Source: Alphaproteobacteria bacterium
GTDB lineage: Bacteria > Myxococcota_A > UBA796 > GCA-2862545
Length of the DNA: 64,000 bases
Direction of reading: 5' to 3'
Assembly: GCA_020632915.1 (NCBI GenBank)
Contig: JACKEP010000006.1
Location: 232,001 to 296,000, forward strand
The notes beneath the pieces were generated by a model. That model did not search any database. It was not told the origin of the DNA and worked only from the letters and a program-made list of their open reading frames with translations. The translations under genes and the position numbers were made by a program. This document shows, piece by piece, positions 1-9,342 of the stretch (position 1 is the first letter of the stretch; each line of letters begins with the position of its first letter).

Positions 1-2184
1 GTCCACGGCCTCACCGTCGTGCAGGTGGGCAACACCTACAAGATCATCAAGGCGAACACGGCGCAGCAGAGCCCGGGTCGCCCGGGTCGCGGCGGCAACA
101 TCCCGTCCACCGACCAGTACATCACGCAGATCATCCCGTTCGAGAACATCGGCGTCAGTGACGTCCGCGAGATCGTGGACAACCTCGTCTCGCCCAACGC
201 CAAGGTGCTGGCGTACGCGCCGTCCAACACGCTGATCCTCACCGACACCGGCTACAACATCCGCCGGATCTACGACATCGTCAGCGAGCTCGACATCGCC
301 GCGCCGAAGTCGAGCCTGATCATCTACCCGATCAAGTTCGCCGACGCGGAGGAGATCAAGTCGCTGATCGAGGAGCTGTACGGCACCGCCGAAGACACCT
401 CCGACACCAGCGCGCGCGATCGCCGCAACTCCCGCTCCCGCCGCACCACCAGCCGCACGCCCACCCCCGAGGTGCAGCAGGGCGTCACCGCCGGCAAGGA
501 GACCAACTACATCAGCAAGGTGCTCTCCGACGAGCGCACCAACTCGCTGATCGCCCTGGCCAACGAGCAGGGCCACACGGTCATCCAGGACCTGATCAAC
601 AAGATCGACATCAACGTCGAGCCCGGCGGCGACATCTACGTCTACCGGCTGGAGCACGCCAAGGCCGAGGACGTCGCCAACGTCCTCCGCGATCTCGCCC
701 AGGAGGCGAGCTCGAACCGGAGGTCCCAGCGCCAGGGAAACCAAAGCGCCGTCGACGCTCGCGTCGCGGCCGCCCGCGCCCAGGCCCAGGCCGCGGGGGC
801 CGGTGACGAGGAGGTCGGCGGCGCCATCGCAGCGTTCGAGTCGGGCCTGCGCATCTCCCCGGACGAGAACACGAACTCGCTCGTGATCATCGCCACCACC
901 GAGGCCGACTACAAGATCATCGAGGGCGTGATCAAGGAGCTCGACCGCAAGCGCAAGCAGGTGTTCGTCGACGCGGTGATCCTCGAGATGTCGAGCAGCG
1001 ACACGTTCGACTTCAACATCGCCTACCACGTGCCCCTGCAGCCCGGGAACGACGCTGCCGGCGTCATCGGCAGCCAGCTCGGCACCAACTCGCTGGGCTT
1101 CTCCACCGACCTGCTCACCGGGCTCGGCTTCGGCGTGTTCGGCAAGACCATCGACGTGCCGGTCGTCGACACCACGTCGGGCACCGTCACCACGCTCGGC
1201 ATCCCGTCGTTCGGCATCGCGCTGCAGGCGCTCAAGACCAACCAGATGGTCAACATCGTCTCCACGCCGAGCCTGATGGCCCTCGACAACGAGGACGCCA
1301 AGATCAGCGTGGGTCGCAAGATCCCGTTCCCCACGTCGTCGGGCCTCAACTCGCTCGGCCAGCCGGTGATCAGCTTCCAGCGCGAGGACGTCGCGATCAC
1401 GCTGGAGATCACGCCGCGGATCAACTCCGAGAACTACGTCACGCTCGAGCTCAAGGTCGAGGTCCAGGAGATCGAGCAGAGCGAGACGAGCAGCGCCAGC
1501 GTGGTGAGCCAGGGCGGCTTCATCACGTCCAACCGCGAGCTGGAGACGGTGGCGCTGGTCGGCGACAACCAGACGATGGTGCTGGGCGGCCTCGTCAGCT
1601 CCACCGAGACGGAGGGGGAGTCGAAGATCCCCGTGCTGGGCGACATCCCGCTGCTCGGCGCGCTGTTCCGCAGCAAGAGCCGCAACGCCCGCCAGACCAA
1701 CCTCATGATCTTCCTGACCCCCCACATCATCGACGATCCGGAGGACATGGAGCAGATCATGCGGGTCAAGGAGGCGCAGCGGCAGGAGTTCATGCGGCGC
1801 TTCTTCGGCAAGTCGCAGGACGAGCAGTTCGCCGAGATCCGCCGCCTGCTCCAGTACTCGATGAACGAGGTCGAGCGGCCGTCGGTCTACCGTGGGCCCA
1901 CCACGATCTCGTCGACGGTCACCCTCGACGGCGAGCCGATCAGCGCCGCCAGCCGGGAGGACCTCACCAACGAGCTCGAGCGCGGCCGCCGCGGTGCTCC
2001 CGGACAGGCCTCCGACATACTCCCGGACGACGCCGTCGAGGTCGACACCCGCCCCGACGACACGCCCGCCACCGACACCGCGGAGCCCGACACCTCGGCC
2101 CCCGGCACCCCGGCTCCGGCTGGGTCCACCGTCCCCCCCGCCGGCGACGCCGGCACGTCGCCCGACGGCAGCGGGCTGGAGTAG
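1..2184 (+). CDS. gspD: Type II secretion secretin GspD (5' partial)
   Basis: Outer-membrane secretin that forms the exit channel of the type II secretion system. The frame is open from base 1, so the signal peptide and N0 domain lie upstream; 727 residues are visible. N1/N2-type repeats (about residues 45-190) and an N3 repeat (about 210-325) lead into the secretin core, whose signature IPVLGDIPLLGALF is at about 543-556. A low-complexity insert rich in Ser/Arg/Thr sits near 135-155 and the last 75 residues are rich in Thr, Pro and Asp. gspE starts 2 bases after the stop. The length is close to that of other GspD proteins once the missing N-terminus is allowed for. gspC is not in the window and may lie upstream. 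Confidence 0.95.
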   Translation, partial: VHGLTVVQVGNTYKIIKANTAQQSPGRPGRGGNIPSTDQYITQIIPFENIGVSDVREIVDNLVSPNAKVLAYAPSNTLILTDTGYNIRRIYDIVSELDIAAPKSSLIIYPIKFADAEEIKSLIEELYGTAEDTSDTSARDRRNSRSRRTTSRTPTPEVQQGVTAGKETNYISKVLSDERTNSLIALANEQGHTVIQDLINKIDINVEPGGDIYVYRLEHAKAEDVANVLRDLAQEASSNRRSQRQGNQSAVDARVAAARAQAQAAGAGDEEVGGAIAAFESGLRISPDENTNSLVIIATTEADYKIIEGVIKELDRKRKQVFVDAVILEMSSSDTFDFNIAYHVPLQPGNDAAGVIGSQLGTNSLGFSTDLLTGLGFGVFGKTIDVPVVDTTSGTVTTLGIPSFGIALQALKTNQMVNIVSTPSLMALDNEDAKISVGRKIPFPTSSGLNSLGQPVISFQREDVAITLEITPRINSENYVTLELKVEVQEIEQSETSSASVVSQGGFITSNRELETVALVGDNQTMVLGGLVSSTETEGESKIPVLGDIPLLGALFRSKSRNARQTNLMIFLTPHIIDDPEDMEQIMRVKEAQRQEFMRRFFGKSQDEQFAEIRRLLQYSMNEVERPSVYRGPTTISSTVTLDGEPISAASREDLTNELERGRRGAPGQASDILPDDAVEVDTRPDDTPATDTAEPDTSAPGTPAPAGSTVPPAGDAGTSPDGSGLE

Positions 2185-2186
2185 GC

Positions 2187-3899
2187 ATGGCGGTCCGGCG
2201 CGCGGCATTCGGCGAACTCCTCGTCCGCCAGGGCATCGCCCCCGACGCGGTCGGACGCGCCCGTGCGGCCGCCGACAAGCAGGGCGTGCCGTTCATGCGG
2301 GCCGCCCAGTCCGCCGAGGGGATCGACCCGGCGAAGACGGCGCGCGCGCTGTCGGAGCTGAACGGGCTGCCGGTGCTCGACACCGTCGACCCCGATCACC
2401 TCGATCCGAGCCTGGTGCTGGCCTACCCGATCACGCTCGCGCGCGAGAACCGGGTGCTGCCGCTGTGGGTGTCGGGGGAGGAGCTGGTGGTCGGCATCGC
2501 CGACACCGGCGCGCTCGCCGCGCTCGGCGATCTGCGCCTCGTCCACGGCCGCCCGGTGCGGCCGGTGCTCGTGCCCGCCAACGTCCTCGACAAGGCGATC
2601 AACGACTCCTACGACCGCGCCTCCAAGTCCGCGACCGACATCCTCGACCAGGTCGACGAGGACGGCGTCCGCGCCGACGAGGACTTCTCGCTTGAGGACG
2701 CCGAGCTCCTCGACGATCCGAACCAGGCGCCGATCATCCGGTTCGTCAACGCGCTCATCTCCCAGGCGATCAAGGAGCGCGCGTCCGACATCCACATCGA
2801 GCCGTTCGAGAAGGACCTGGTCTGCCGGATGCGCATCGACGGCGTGCTCCACGAGAAGCACCGTCCGCCGTTCAAGCTGCGCAACCCGATCGTGTCGCGC
2901 ATCAAGATCATGGCCGGCCTGAACATCGCCGAGAAGCGCCTGCCGCAGGACGGCCGCATCCGACGCAAGATGGGCGGCCGCGAGGTCGACATGCGCGTGT
3001 CCACCGTGCCGGTGCGCCACGGCGAGCGCGTCGTCATGCGACTGCTCGAGAAGGGCACGGTGTTCAACCTCGACGGCATCGGGATGAACGGCGAGACGCT
3101 CGACACGTTCCGCAAGCTCATCCGCAAGCCCCACGGCATCCTGCTCGTCAGCGGGCCCACCGGCTCGGGCAAGTCCACCACGCTCTACTCGGCGATCTCC
3201 GAGATCAACAACCCCGACCTGAACATCCTCACCATCGAGGATCCGGTCGAGTACGAGCTCGCGGGCATCGGCCAGGTCCAGGTCAACCACAAGATCCAGC
3301 TGACCTTCGCCAGCGCGCTCCGCGCCTTCCTGCGTCAGGACCCCGACGTCATCCTCGTCGGCGAGATCCGCGACCGCGAGACGGCCGAGAACGCCGTCCA
3401 GGCCTCGCTCACCGGCCACATGGTGTTCTCCACCATCCACACCAACGACGCCGCGACGGCGTTCGCGCGCCTCACCGACATGGGCGTCGAGCCGTTCCTC
3501 GTGGCGTCGTCGCTGGTCGGCGTGCTCGCCCAGCGCCTCGTCCGCCGGCTCTGCGCCGAGTGCAAGACGCCCTACGTGCCCACCGACGAGGAGCTCCGCG
3601 ACGTGGGCCTGTCGCGGGCCGAGATCGCCGGCCACACAATCTACAAGGCGGTCGGGTGCGAGGCCTGCCAGGGCGTGGGCTACCGCGGTCGCGTGGGCAT
3701 CTACGAGTTCATGCCCGCGTGGGACGAGATCAAGCAGCTCGTCATCTCCGTGGCCGACTCCGGGCAGATCAAGAAGCAGGCGGTCAAGCTGGGGATGCGC
3801 ACCCTGCGTGACGACGGCTTCGCCAAGGTCATGACCGGCGTCACCAGCCTCGACGAGGTCATGCGCGTCACCCAGGTCGACACCGTCGAGAACGAGTAG
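2187..3899 (+). CDS. gspE: Type II secretion ATPase GspE
   Basis: Cytoplasmic hexameric ATPase that powers pseudopilus assembly. The 570 residues hold an N-terminal T2SSE_N-type domain (about 1-150) and the secretion-ATPase core. Walker A GPTGSGKST is at about 323-331, and Asp and His boxes follow (DPDVILVGEIRD, GHMVFSTIHTND). A four-cysteine zinc site, C456/C459 and C491/C494, is the hallmark that separates GspE from most PilB/PilT relatives. The ATG at 2187 lies 2 bases after the gspD stop, which implies coupled translation. The residue just after GHT in the region near 485 is part of the linker between the two CxxC pairs. PilB is the main alternative, but the gsp operon context settles it. 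Confidence 0.97.
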   Translation: MAVRRAAFGELLVRQGIAPDAVGRARAAADKQGVPFMRAAQSAEGIDPAKTARALSELNGLPVLDTVDPDHLDPSLVLAYPITLARENRVLPLWVSGEELVVGIADTGALAALGDLRLVHGRPVRPVLVPANVLDKAINDSYDRASKSATDILDQVDEDGVRADEDFSLEDAELLDDPNQAPIIRFVNALISQAIKERASDIHIEPFEKDLVCRMRIDGVLHEKHRPPFKLRNPIVSRIKIMAGLNIAEKRLPQDGRIRRKMGGREVDMRVSTVPVRHGERVVMRLLEKGTVFNLDGIGMNGETLDTFRKLIRKPHGILLVSGPTGSGKSTTLYSAISEINNPDLNILTIEDPVEYELAGIGQVQVNHKIQLTFASALRAFLRQDPDVILVGEIRDRETAENAVQASLTGHMVFSTIHTNDAATAFARLTDMGVEPFLVASSLVGVLAQRLVRRLCAECKTPYVPTDEELRDVGLSRAEIAGHTIYKAVGCEACQGVGYRGRVGIYEFMPAWDEIKQLVISVADSGQIKKQAVKLGMRTLRDDGFAKVMTGVTSLDEVMRVTQVDTVENE

Positions 3900-3904
3900 G
3901 GACC

Positions 3905-5152
3905 ATGCCCGTCTTCGAGTACAAGGGCTTCGACGGCGCCGGCGCGGCGGTCACCGGGGTGATCGACGCCGACACGCCGAAGGTCGCGCGCACGCGGCTG
4001 CGGCGTCAGGGTGTGTTCCCCACCGAGGTGAAGGAACAGACGGGCAAGGCTGCCCGCGGCACCGGTCTCAACATGGAGATCGACGTCGCGCAGTACCTCG
4101 AGTTCATCACCGCGCGCGACATCGCCCAGATGACCGCCCAGCTGTCCGTGCTCATCGGCGCCGCCGTGCCGCTGGCCGAGTCGCTCGGCGCGCTGGTCGA
4201 CCAGACCGAGAAGGCCAAGCTCAAGGTGGTGCTGTCGCGGGTCAAGGAGCGCGTCAACGAGGGCTCGACGCTCGCCGACGCAATGTCCGACCACCCCAAG
4301 GTCTTCGACGAGCTGTTCGTGTCGATGGTCCGCGCGGGCGAGCGCACCGGCGCGCTCGCGGAGGTCCTCGACAGGTTGTCGCGGTTCGCCGACGCGAACG
4401 TGAAGCTGCAGGGACAGATCGTCAGCGCGCTCGCCTACCCGCTGCTCATGGCGGTGGTCGGCGTGATGCTGCTGGCCGGCATCTTCCTCGGCGTGCTCCC
4501 GCAGGTGCGCACGATGTTCGCCTCGTTCGGCGGCGAGGAGAACCTGCCGGTCATCACCAAGGTGGTGTTCTTCTTCGGCGACATGCTGGTGGGCTGGGGC
4601 TGGCTGGTGCCCGTGGTGGCGATCGGCGCGTGGTTCGTGTTCCGTCGCTGGGTCTCCACGGCTGCGGGCCGCGAGAAGTTCGACAGGTTCAAGCTGACGG
4701 TTCCCGTGATCGGCAAGATGAATCGCCTCGTCGCCGTCAGCCGGTTCTGCCGCACGCTGGGCACGCTGCTCGTGTCGGGCGTGCCGATCATCACGGCGCT
4801 CGGCATCGTCCGCGACGTGGTCGGCAACACGATCATCGCCGAGACGATCACCCGCGCCAGCGAGAACATCCAGGAAGGCCAGTCCATCGCCCGCCCGCTC
4901 GACGAGTCGGGCCAGTTCCCGCCGATGGTGATCCACATGATCAAGGTCGGCGAGCGCACCGGCGAGCTGGAGCGGATGCTGAACCTGATCGCCGACGCCT
5001 ACGACGAGCAGGTGGAGAACGCGGTGAATGCCGTTACTTCCTTGCTTGGCCCGCTCACGATCGTCGTGATGGGCGGCGTCGTCTTCATCGTGGCACTCGG
5101 CTTGCTCACGCCGATGCAGCAGCTCTCCTCCTCGATTCGAACCTCGATCTGA
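3905..5152 (+). CDS. gspF: Type II secretion inner-membrane platform protein GspF
   Basis: Polytopic inner-membrane platform protein that links the GspE ATPase to the pseudopilus. It has 415 residues, the usual length. Two copies of the T2SSF domain are visible (about 70-195 and 270-395). Hydrophobic segments lie at about 172-200, 228-250 and 380-405, matching the three-helix topology of the family. Each repeat carries the expected pattern around ERTGAL and ERTGEL. It starts 5 bases after gspE and is followed 41 bases later by gspG. Confidence 0.96.
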   Translation: MPVFEYKGFDGAGAAVTGVIDADTPKVARTRLRRQGVFPTEVKEQTGKAARGTGLNMEIDVAQYLEFITARDIAQMTAQLSVLIGAAVPLAESLGALVDQTEKAKLKVVLSRVKERVNEGSTLADAMSDHPKVFDELFVSMVRAGERTGALAEVLDRLSRFADANVKLQGQIVSALAYPLLMAVVGVMLLAGIFLGVLPQVRTMFASFGGEENLPVITKVVFFFGDMLVGWGWLVPVVAIGAWFVFRRWVSTAAGREKFDRFKLTVPVIGKMNRLVAVSRFCRTLGTLLVSGVPIITALGIVRDVVGNTIIAETITRASENIQEGQSIARPLDESGQFPPMVIHMIKVGERTGELERMLNLIADAYDEQVENAVNAVTSLLGPLTIVVMGGVVFIVALGLLTPMQQLSSSIRTSI

Positions 5153-5193
5153 CGCCGCCGGAAGGCCGCTGGATCCCACGCCAGGAGCGACCC

Positions 5194-5652
5194 ATGTCCC
5201 TCGATTCCGCCCTCCGCGGCCGCAGCCGCGACCTGATCGAGCGCGCGCAGGCGCGCCTGCAGGCCCTGCAGGCCGCCGACCGTCGCCGGGGTCGCCGCGG
5301 CATGACCCTGCTCGAGGTCATGATCGTCATCGCGATCATCCTGATGCTGATGGGCACCCTCGCGTTCGGCCTGACCGGCATGTACGAGAGCGCGCGCGCC
5401 GACAACGCCCGCCTGATGATCACCAAGATCGACCAGAAGGTGAAGGTCTACCAGCTGCGCAAGAAGAAGCTCCCCGACAGCATGGAGGAGCTCTACCGGG
5501 GTGAGGACGCGCCGATCGACCCGTGGGGCAACCCGTTCCTGTTCCGCAAGGGCGGCAAGAAGGGCTACGACATCGTGTCCATGGGCCGCGACGGCAAGGA
5601 CGGCGGCGCCGGCCCCGACGAGGACATCAAGCTCTCCGAGTTCACGGACTAG
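5194..5652 (+). CDS. gspG: Major pseudopilin GspG
   Basis: Major pseudopilin that forms the T2SS pseudopilus. The ATG at 5194 gives 152 residues. The prepilin peptidase site is RRGMTLLEVMIVIAI, with cleavage expected before Met37-Thr and the conserved Glu five residues later, followed by the hydrophobic assembly helix. The C-terminus carries the calcium-binding type loop of GspG (SMGRDGKDGGAGPDEDIK). The leader of about 36 residues is long and Arg-rich compared with the 6-10 residues usual in enterobacteria. A much longer open frame begins upstream inside gspF, but it has no start signal and no homology, so this ATG is preferred. gspH starts 2 bases downstream. Confidence 0.95.
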   Translation: MSLDSALRGRSRDLIERAQARLQALQAADRRRGRRGMTLLEVMIVIAIILMLMGTLAFGLTGMYESARADNARLMITKIDQKVKVYQLRKKKLPDSMEELYRGEDAPIDPWGNPFLFRKGGKKGYDIVSMGRDGKDGGAGPDEDIKLSEFTD

Positions 5653-5654
5653 CC

Positions 5655-6455
5655 ATGCGAGCCCGCCTGCCGGAGCGGCTTCGACAGGGTGTCACCGCGC
5701 TCCGCGGTGGGCGCGCGTCGCGGCGTGATCGGGCGGGCTTCACGCTGCTGGAGCTGCTGATCGTCATGGCGATCCTGCTCCTGCTCTCGGTGGTGGTGCT
5801 GCCGGCGGCGTCCACGATGCTCATGCTGGAGCAGCGCGGGGCCGCCCGCGACGTGGCGCTGATGTACGAGCAGCTCCACGACGAGGCGGTGCTGCGCAAC
5901 AAGACCTACCGCATCGCCTACAACCTCGACGCCAACACCTACGAGGTCGAGGTGGGTGACGCGGGCGCCACCGTGTTCGCCGACGCCGACGCCGCCCGCG
6001 CCTTCGAGGAGCGCATCAAGGACAAGCTCGACGACGCCGACCCCGAGGAGCGGCGCCAGCTGCTGTCCCAGGAGGACTTCCAGAAGCTGTCGGGCCACGA
6101 GTACGCCGGCACGTTCGAGCTCCCCCAGTCCACGGCGTTCAAGAGCGTCTACACGCCCCAGTACGACGAGCCGGTGCGGTCCCGCGCCGCCGACCCGAAG
6201 GGCAGCGAGAGCGACAAGGGCCACGGCAAGGACAAGGGCAAGGACAAGGGCCCGCGCATCGCCTACAGCTACGTGTTCCCCGACGGCACGGCCGAGTTCA
6301 CGCTCGTGCAGATCGTGGCCGCCGACGATCCCGAGGACGGCTACACCGTCTCGGTCGATCCGTTGTCGGGCCGCGTCCAGCTCCACACCGAGCTGATCGA
6401 CCGCCACGACCAGTGGACCTTCCTGCCCGACGAGGGTCCGAGGCTGAACCTGTGA
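5655..6455 (+). CDS. gspH: Minor pseudopilin GspH-like, with charged insertion
   Basis: Minor pseudopilin. The ATG at 5655 gives 266 residues with an Arg-rich leader of about 28 residues, then the prepilin site AGFTLLELLIVMAILLLLS. GspH is assigned by position between gspG and gspI and by the N-terminal type; the rest is poorly conserved in the family. Residues about 180-202 form a run of Lys, Gly and Asp (DKGHGKDKGKDKGP) that is unusual in a pseudopilin and is discussed as a finding. At 266 residues it is longer than the common 170-190. The stop overlaps the gspI start by 4 bases (GTGA). Confidence 0.85.
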   Translation: MRARLPERLRQGVTALRGGRASRRDRAGFTLLELLIVMAILLLLSVVVLPAASTMLMLEQRGAARDVALMYEQLHDEAVLRNKTYRIAYNLDANTYEVEVGDAGATVFADADAARAFEERIKDKLDDADPEERRQLLSQEDFQKLSGHEYAGTFELPQSTAFKSVYTPQYDEPVRSRAADPKGSESDKGHGKDKGKDKGPRIAYSYVFPDGTAEFTLVQIVAADDPEDGYTVSVDPLSGRVQLHTELIDRHDQWTFLPDEGPRLNL

Positions 6456-7240
6456 GCCGCGCAGCGCGCCAGGGCTTCACCCTCCTCGAGGTGATGATCG
6501 CCATCGGCATCCTCGTCACCGGCCTCGTCGTGCTCGTGCAGATGCAGGCCGAGGCGGCGGCGATGACGATCGCGGCCGACCGGATGCTCGTCGCCACGCA
6601 GCTCGCCCAGGACAAGCTCACCGAGGTCCGGATGCTCGTGGAGCACGAGGGCTTCACGCCGGACGGTGACATCTACGAGGACGGCGACTTCGACGACTTC
6701 GGCGACGACGCGCTGAACGTCGAGTTCGACGATCTGTCCGACTACCACTACGAGTTCCTCGTCACCGAGATCGACCTCGGGCTGGCCGGCGATCTGACGT
6801 CGGTGGCGTCCAACCTCGCCAGCAGCCTGGGCGGTGGCCTCGACGGCGAGGCGCCCCAGATCCCCGACCTGTCCGGCCTCGGCATCAGCAGCGAGACCAT
6901 CACCGACATGCTCAGCCCGTTCATCCGCGAGGTGCGGGTGCGCGTGTGGTGGGGCGAGGACTCCGACGAGGCCGAGGAGAACGGCGACGAGGTGGTGATC
7001 ACCACCCACGTCATCAACCCGGCCCCCAACATCCTCGGCGCCGCGTCCGGCCTCGGTGGGGGCCTCGGTGGCCTCGGTGGCGGCGCCGGTGCAGGCGGCG
7101 CGGGCGCGGGCCGCGGCGGCGTCGGCGCGGGCACCGGTGGCCGGGGCCTCGGCGGCAACGGCAGCGGCAACGGCGTCGGCGGCTCACGCAACCTTCCGCG
7201 CGGCGGTGGCGGCGGTGGCCGGTTCGGCGGTGGCAAGTGA
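6452..7240 (+). CDS. gspI: Minor pseudopilin GspI, with Gly-rich tail
   Basis: Minor pseudopilin that forms the tip complex with GspJ and GspK. The GTG at 6452 overlaps the gspH stop and gives a short leader before the prepilin site RQGFTLLEVMIAIGILV, then a helix ending near LAQDKL, a pattern typical of GspI. Residues 1-190 form the expected domain. Residues about 197-262 are almost entirely Gly, with Ala, Arg, Asn and Ser, an extension not normally found on GspI. The family is usually about 120-130 residues, against 262 here. The Gly tract lies in DNA of extreme G+C content, so base-calling is worth checking, but the frame stays open to a gspJ overlap. Confidence 0.88.
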   Translation: MSRAARQGFTLLEVMIAIGILVTGLVVLVQMQAEAAAMTIAADRMLVATQLAQDKLTEVRMLVEHEGFTPDGDIYEDGDFDDFGDDALNVEFDDLSDYHYEFLVTEIDLGLAGDLTSVASNLASSLGGGLDGEAPQIPDLSGLGISSETITDMLSPFIREVRVRVWWGEDSDEAEENGDEVVITTHVINPAPNILGAASGLGGGLGGLGGGAGAGGAGAGRGGVGAGTGGRGLGGNGSGNGVGGSRNLPRGGGGGGRFGGGK

Positions 7241-8049
7241 GCGCGCGCGCCCTCGGCGACCGTCGGGCCGCGTGGCCGGCGCGCACCTTCGCGCCGCGTC
7301 GCGCCCGGCGCGGCCTCACCGTCATCGAGCTGATGCTGGCCATCACCATCGTGGTCGTCATGGCCATGGTGGGGTGGGGGTCGCTGCAGGGCGCCATCGA
7401 GATGAACGAGGCGCTGTCCGAGGGCGACATCACCACCCGCTCGGCCCGCGCCGCCCTGGGGCGCATGCGGCGCGAGCTCCAGCTCGCCTACCTCACGCCC
7501 AACCGGCGCCTGGCCGGCGACCCCGAGGCCCAGACCACCATCGACCCGCGGTTCGTGACCGTGTTCGTGGCGGAGGACAACGACCCCGACACGCTCTGGT
7601 TCGCCACGCTGGCCCACAAGCGGCTCTACCGCAACGCCAACGAGTCCGACCAGGCCGAGGTCACCCTGTGGACCGAGCGCGCCCCGCGCGACATGGGCCC
7701 GGGCGAGATCCTGTACCACCGCGAGTCGCGCCGCATCGACGGCGAGCCCGACGAGGGCGGCCGCATCTGGCCGCTCGCCTACCACGTCGACACCTTCAAC
7801 CTGCGCTTCCTCGACAGCGCCTCGTTCGAGTGGTTCGACGAGTGGGACACCCAGAACGGCGAGGCCGGCTACGTGCTGCCCCGCGCCGTCCAGATCGGCC
7901 TGGTCCTGCTGGCCCCCGACCCCGACGACGAGGGGCGGAGCAAGGAGGTGCCGTTCGTCACCACGGTGATGCTCGAGTACGCCGACCCGGTCAGCCCGCT
8001 GTCGGGCAACCCGCTCAACCCGCTCGCACAAGACGCGGTGACCCAGTGA
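7237..8049 (+). CDS. gspJ: Minor pseudopilin GspJ
   Basis: Minor pseudopilin of the tip complex. The GTG at 7237 overlaps the gspI stop by 4 bases and gives 270 residues. The prepilin site is RRGLTVIELMLAITIVVVM at about 24-42, after an Arg-rich leader; the position after the cleavage Gly is Leu rather than Phe, which is tolerated. The rest is a soluble alpha/beta domain with no obvious motif, of a length normal for GspJ. The assignment rests on the prepilin signature plus the I-J-K order. Confidence 0.88.
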   Translation: MSARALGDRRAAWPARTFAPRRARRGLTVIELMLAITIVVVMAMVGWGSLQGAIEMNEALSEGDITTRSARAALGRMRRELQLAYLTPNRRLAGDPEAQTTIDPRFVTVFVAEDNDPDTLWFATLAHKRLYRNANESDQAEVTLWTERAPRDMGPGEILYHRESRRIDGEPDEGGRIWPLAYHVDTFNLRFLDSASFEWFDEWDTQNGEAGYVLPRAVQIGLVLLAPDPDDEGRSKEVPFVTTVMLEYADPVSPLSGNPLNPLAQDAVTQ

Positions 8050-9326
8050 CGCGCGCGGCCTCCTGGGGGGCGTGGGTGTGGCGCGAGCTCACCCGCGAGC
8101 GCGCGCTGCCGCGGCGGCGTGCCGTGGCGCGTCACGGCCGGTCGAGCCGCGCCGGCATCGCGCTGCTCATGGCCGTAAGCATCATCGCGATCCTGACCGT
8201 GATGGTCACCGAGGTGGTGCACGCCGCGTCGGTGCGCATCCAGCTCGCGGGCGCCCAGCGCGACGAGGCCAAGGCCGAGGCCCTGGCGTCGGGCGGCATC
8301 CAGTTCTACCGGCTGCTCCTCATCGCGAGCAAGCAGCTGGAAGGCAACCCGATGATCGAGCAGGCCGGCCTGCTGCTCGGGATCAACGCCGACAGCCTCT
8401 GGCAGGTGATCCCGTCGGTGAGCTCGAGCCTGCTGCGGATGCTGCTCGTCACCGACGGCGACGAGGACGAGGCCCGCAAGATCCAGAACCGCGGCGGTCT
8501 CACCGACGCCCAGATCGCGCAGAGCCGCGAGATCTCGTCGCAGACCAACCTCAAGAAGGCCTTCCTCGACTTCGACGGCGACTTCACCGCCTCGGTGTTC
8601 GACGAGGACCAGCAGATCTACATCGGCGACCTGCGCGGCCCCACGCTCGTCGACCTGCAGAGCTCCCCCCACGGCATCCTGCTCGGCGGCATGTTCTTCG
8701 GCGAGGACGAGCAGGAGTGGCTGCGCGACGAGAACCTCGACAAGTGGGAGCTCATCGCCAACCTCGCCGACTGGACCGACGCCGACGACGACCGCATCTA
8801 CCTGGGCGGCCGAGAGAGCGCCTTGTACGAGGATCTCCCCGATCCCTACCTGCCGAAGAACCAGGCGTTCGACACCGTGCAGGAGATCCGTCTCGTCGCC
8901 GGCTGGGAGCGGGACTACGTCTGGCAGAAGTACGGTCGGTTCCTCACCATCTACGGCGGCAAGAAGGTCAACGTGAACACCGCGCGCCAGCGCGTGCTCA
9001 AGGCGCTCCTCGCCAGCTACATCCAGCCGCCGCCCACCGAAGACTCCATGGATCTGATCATCGACATGATCCAGGCCTTCCGGAACACGCTCCCGATGCT
9101 GGGGGAGGGCGGGGTCTTCCGTCAGGGCGCCCAGTTCGTCGAGTTCGTCCAGCAGTACGCCCCGGGCACGGTGGATCCGGCGATGAAGAACGCCATCACC
9201 ACGAAATCGCGGGTGTTCCGGGTCACGTCCAAGGGTGAGGTCGGGCGCGCCACGGTCGAGATCGAGGCGGTCTTCGACTTCGACAAGAATCCGAGCGGCA
9301 AGGTCCTCTACTGGCACATCGAGTAG
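8046..9326 (+). CDS. gspK: Minor pseudopilin GspK
   Basis: Large minor pseudopilin that caps the pseudopilus. The GTG at 8046 overlaps the gspJ stop and gives 426 residues. The hydrophobic helix is at about 36-56 (AGIALLMAVSIIAILTVMV); the usual Glu at +5 is absent, which is a known trait of GspK and fits tip placement. A helical domain follows, with NLADWTDADDD, a metal-binding-like acidic loop, and the KKVNVNTA segment near the helix-hairpin-helix region found in GspK. The length matches the family. gspL begins 16 bases after the stop. Confidence 0.93.
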   Translation: MTRAASWGAWVWRELTRERALPRRRAVARHGRSSRAGIALLMAVSIIAILTVMVTEVVHAASVRIQLAGAQRDEAKAEALASGGIQFYRLLLIASKQLEGNPMIEQAGLLLGINADSLWQVIPSVSSSLLRMLLVTDGDEDEARKIQNRGGLTDAQIAQSREISSQTNLKKAFLDFDGDFTASVFDEDQQIYIGDLRGPTLVDLQSSPHGILLGGMFFGEDEQEWLRDENLDKWELIANLADWTDADDDRIYLGGRESALYEDLPDPYLPKNQAFDTVQEIRLVAGWERDYVWQKYGRFLTIYGGKKVNVNTARQRVLKALLASYIQPPPTEDSMDLIIDMIQAFRNTLPMLGEGGVFRQGAQFVEFVQQYAPGTVDPAMKNAITTKSRVFRVTSKGEVGRATVEIEAVFDFDKNPSGKVLYWHIE

Positions 9327-9342
9327 GGTCGAAGGGAGAGTC

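Noticed and set aside
1887..3635. Minus-strand open frame of 582 codons opposite gspD and gspE
   Set aside because: Composition typical of antisense in high-GC DNA and complete overlap with conserved T2SS genes.
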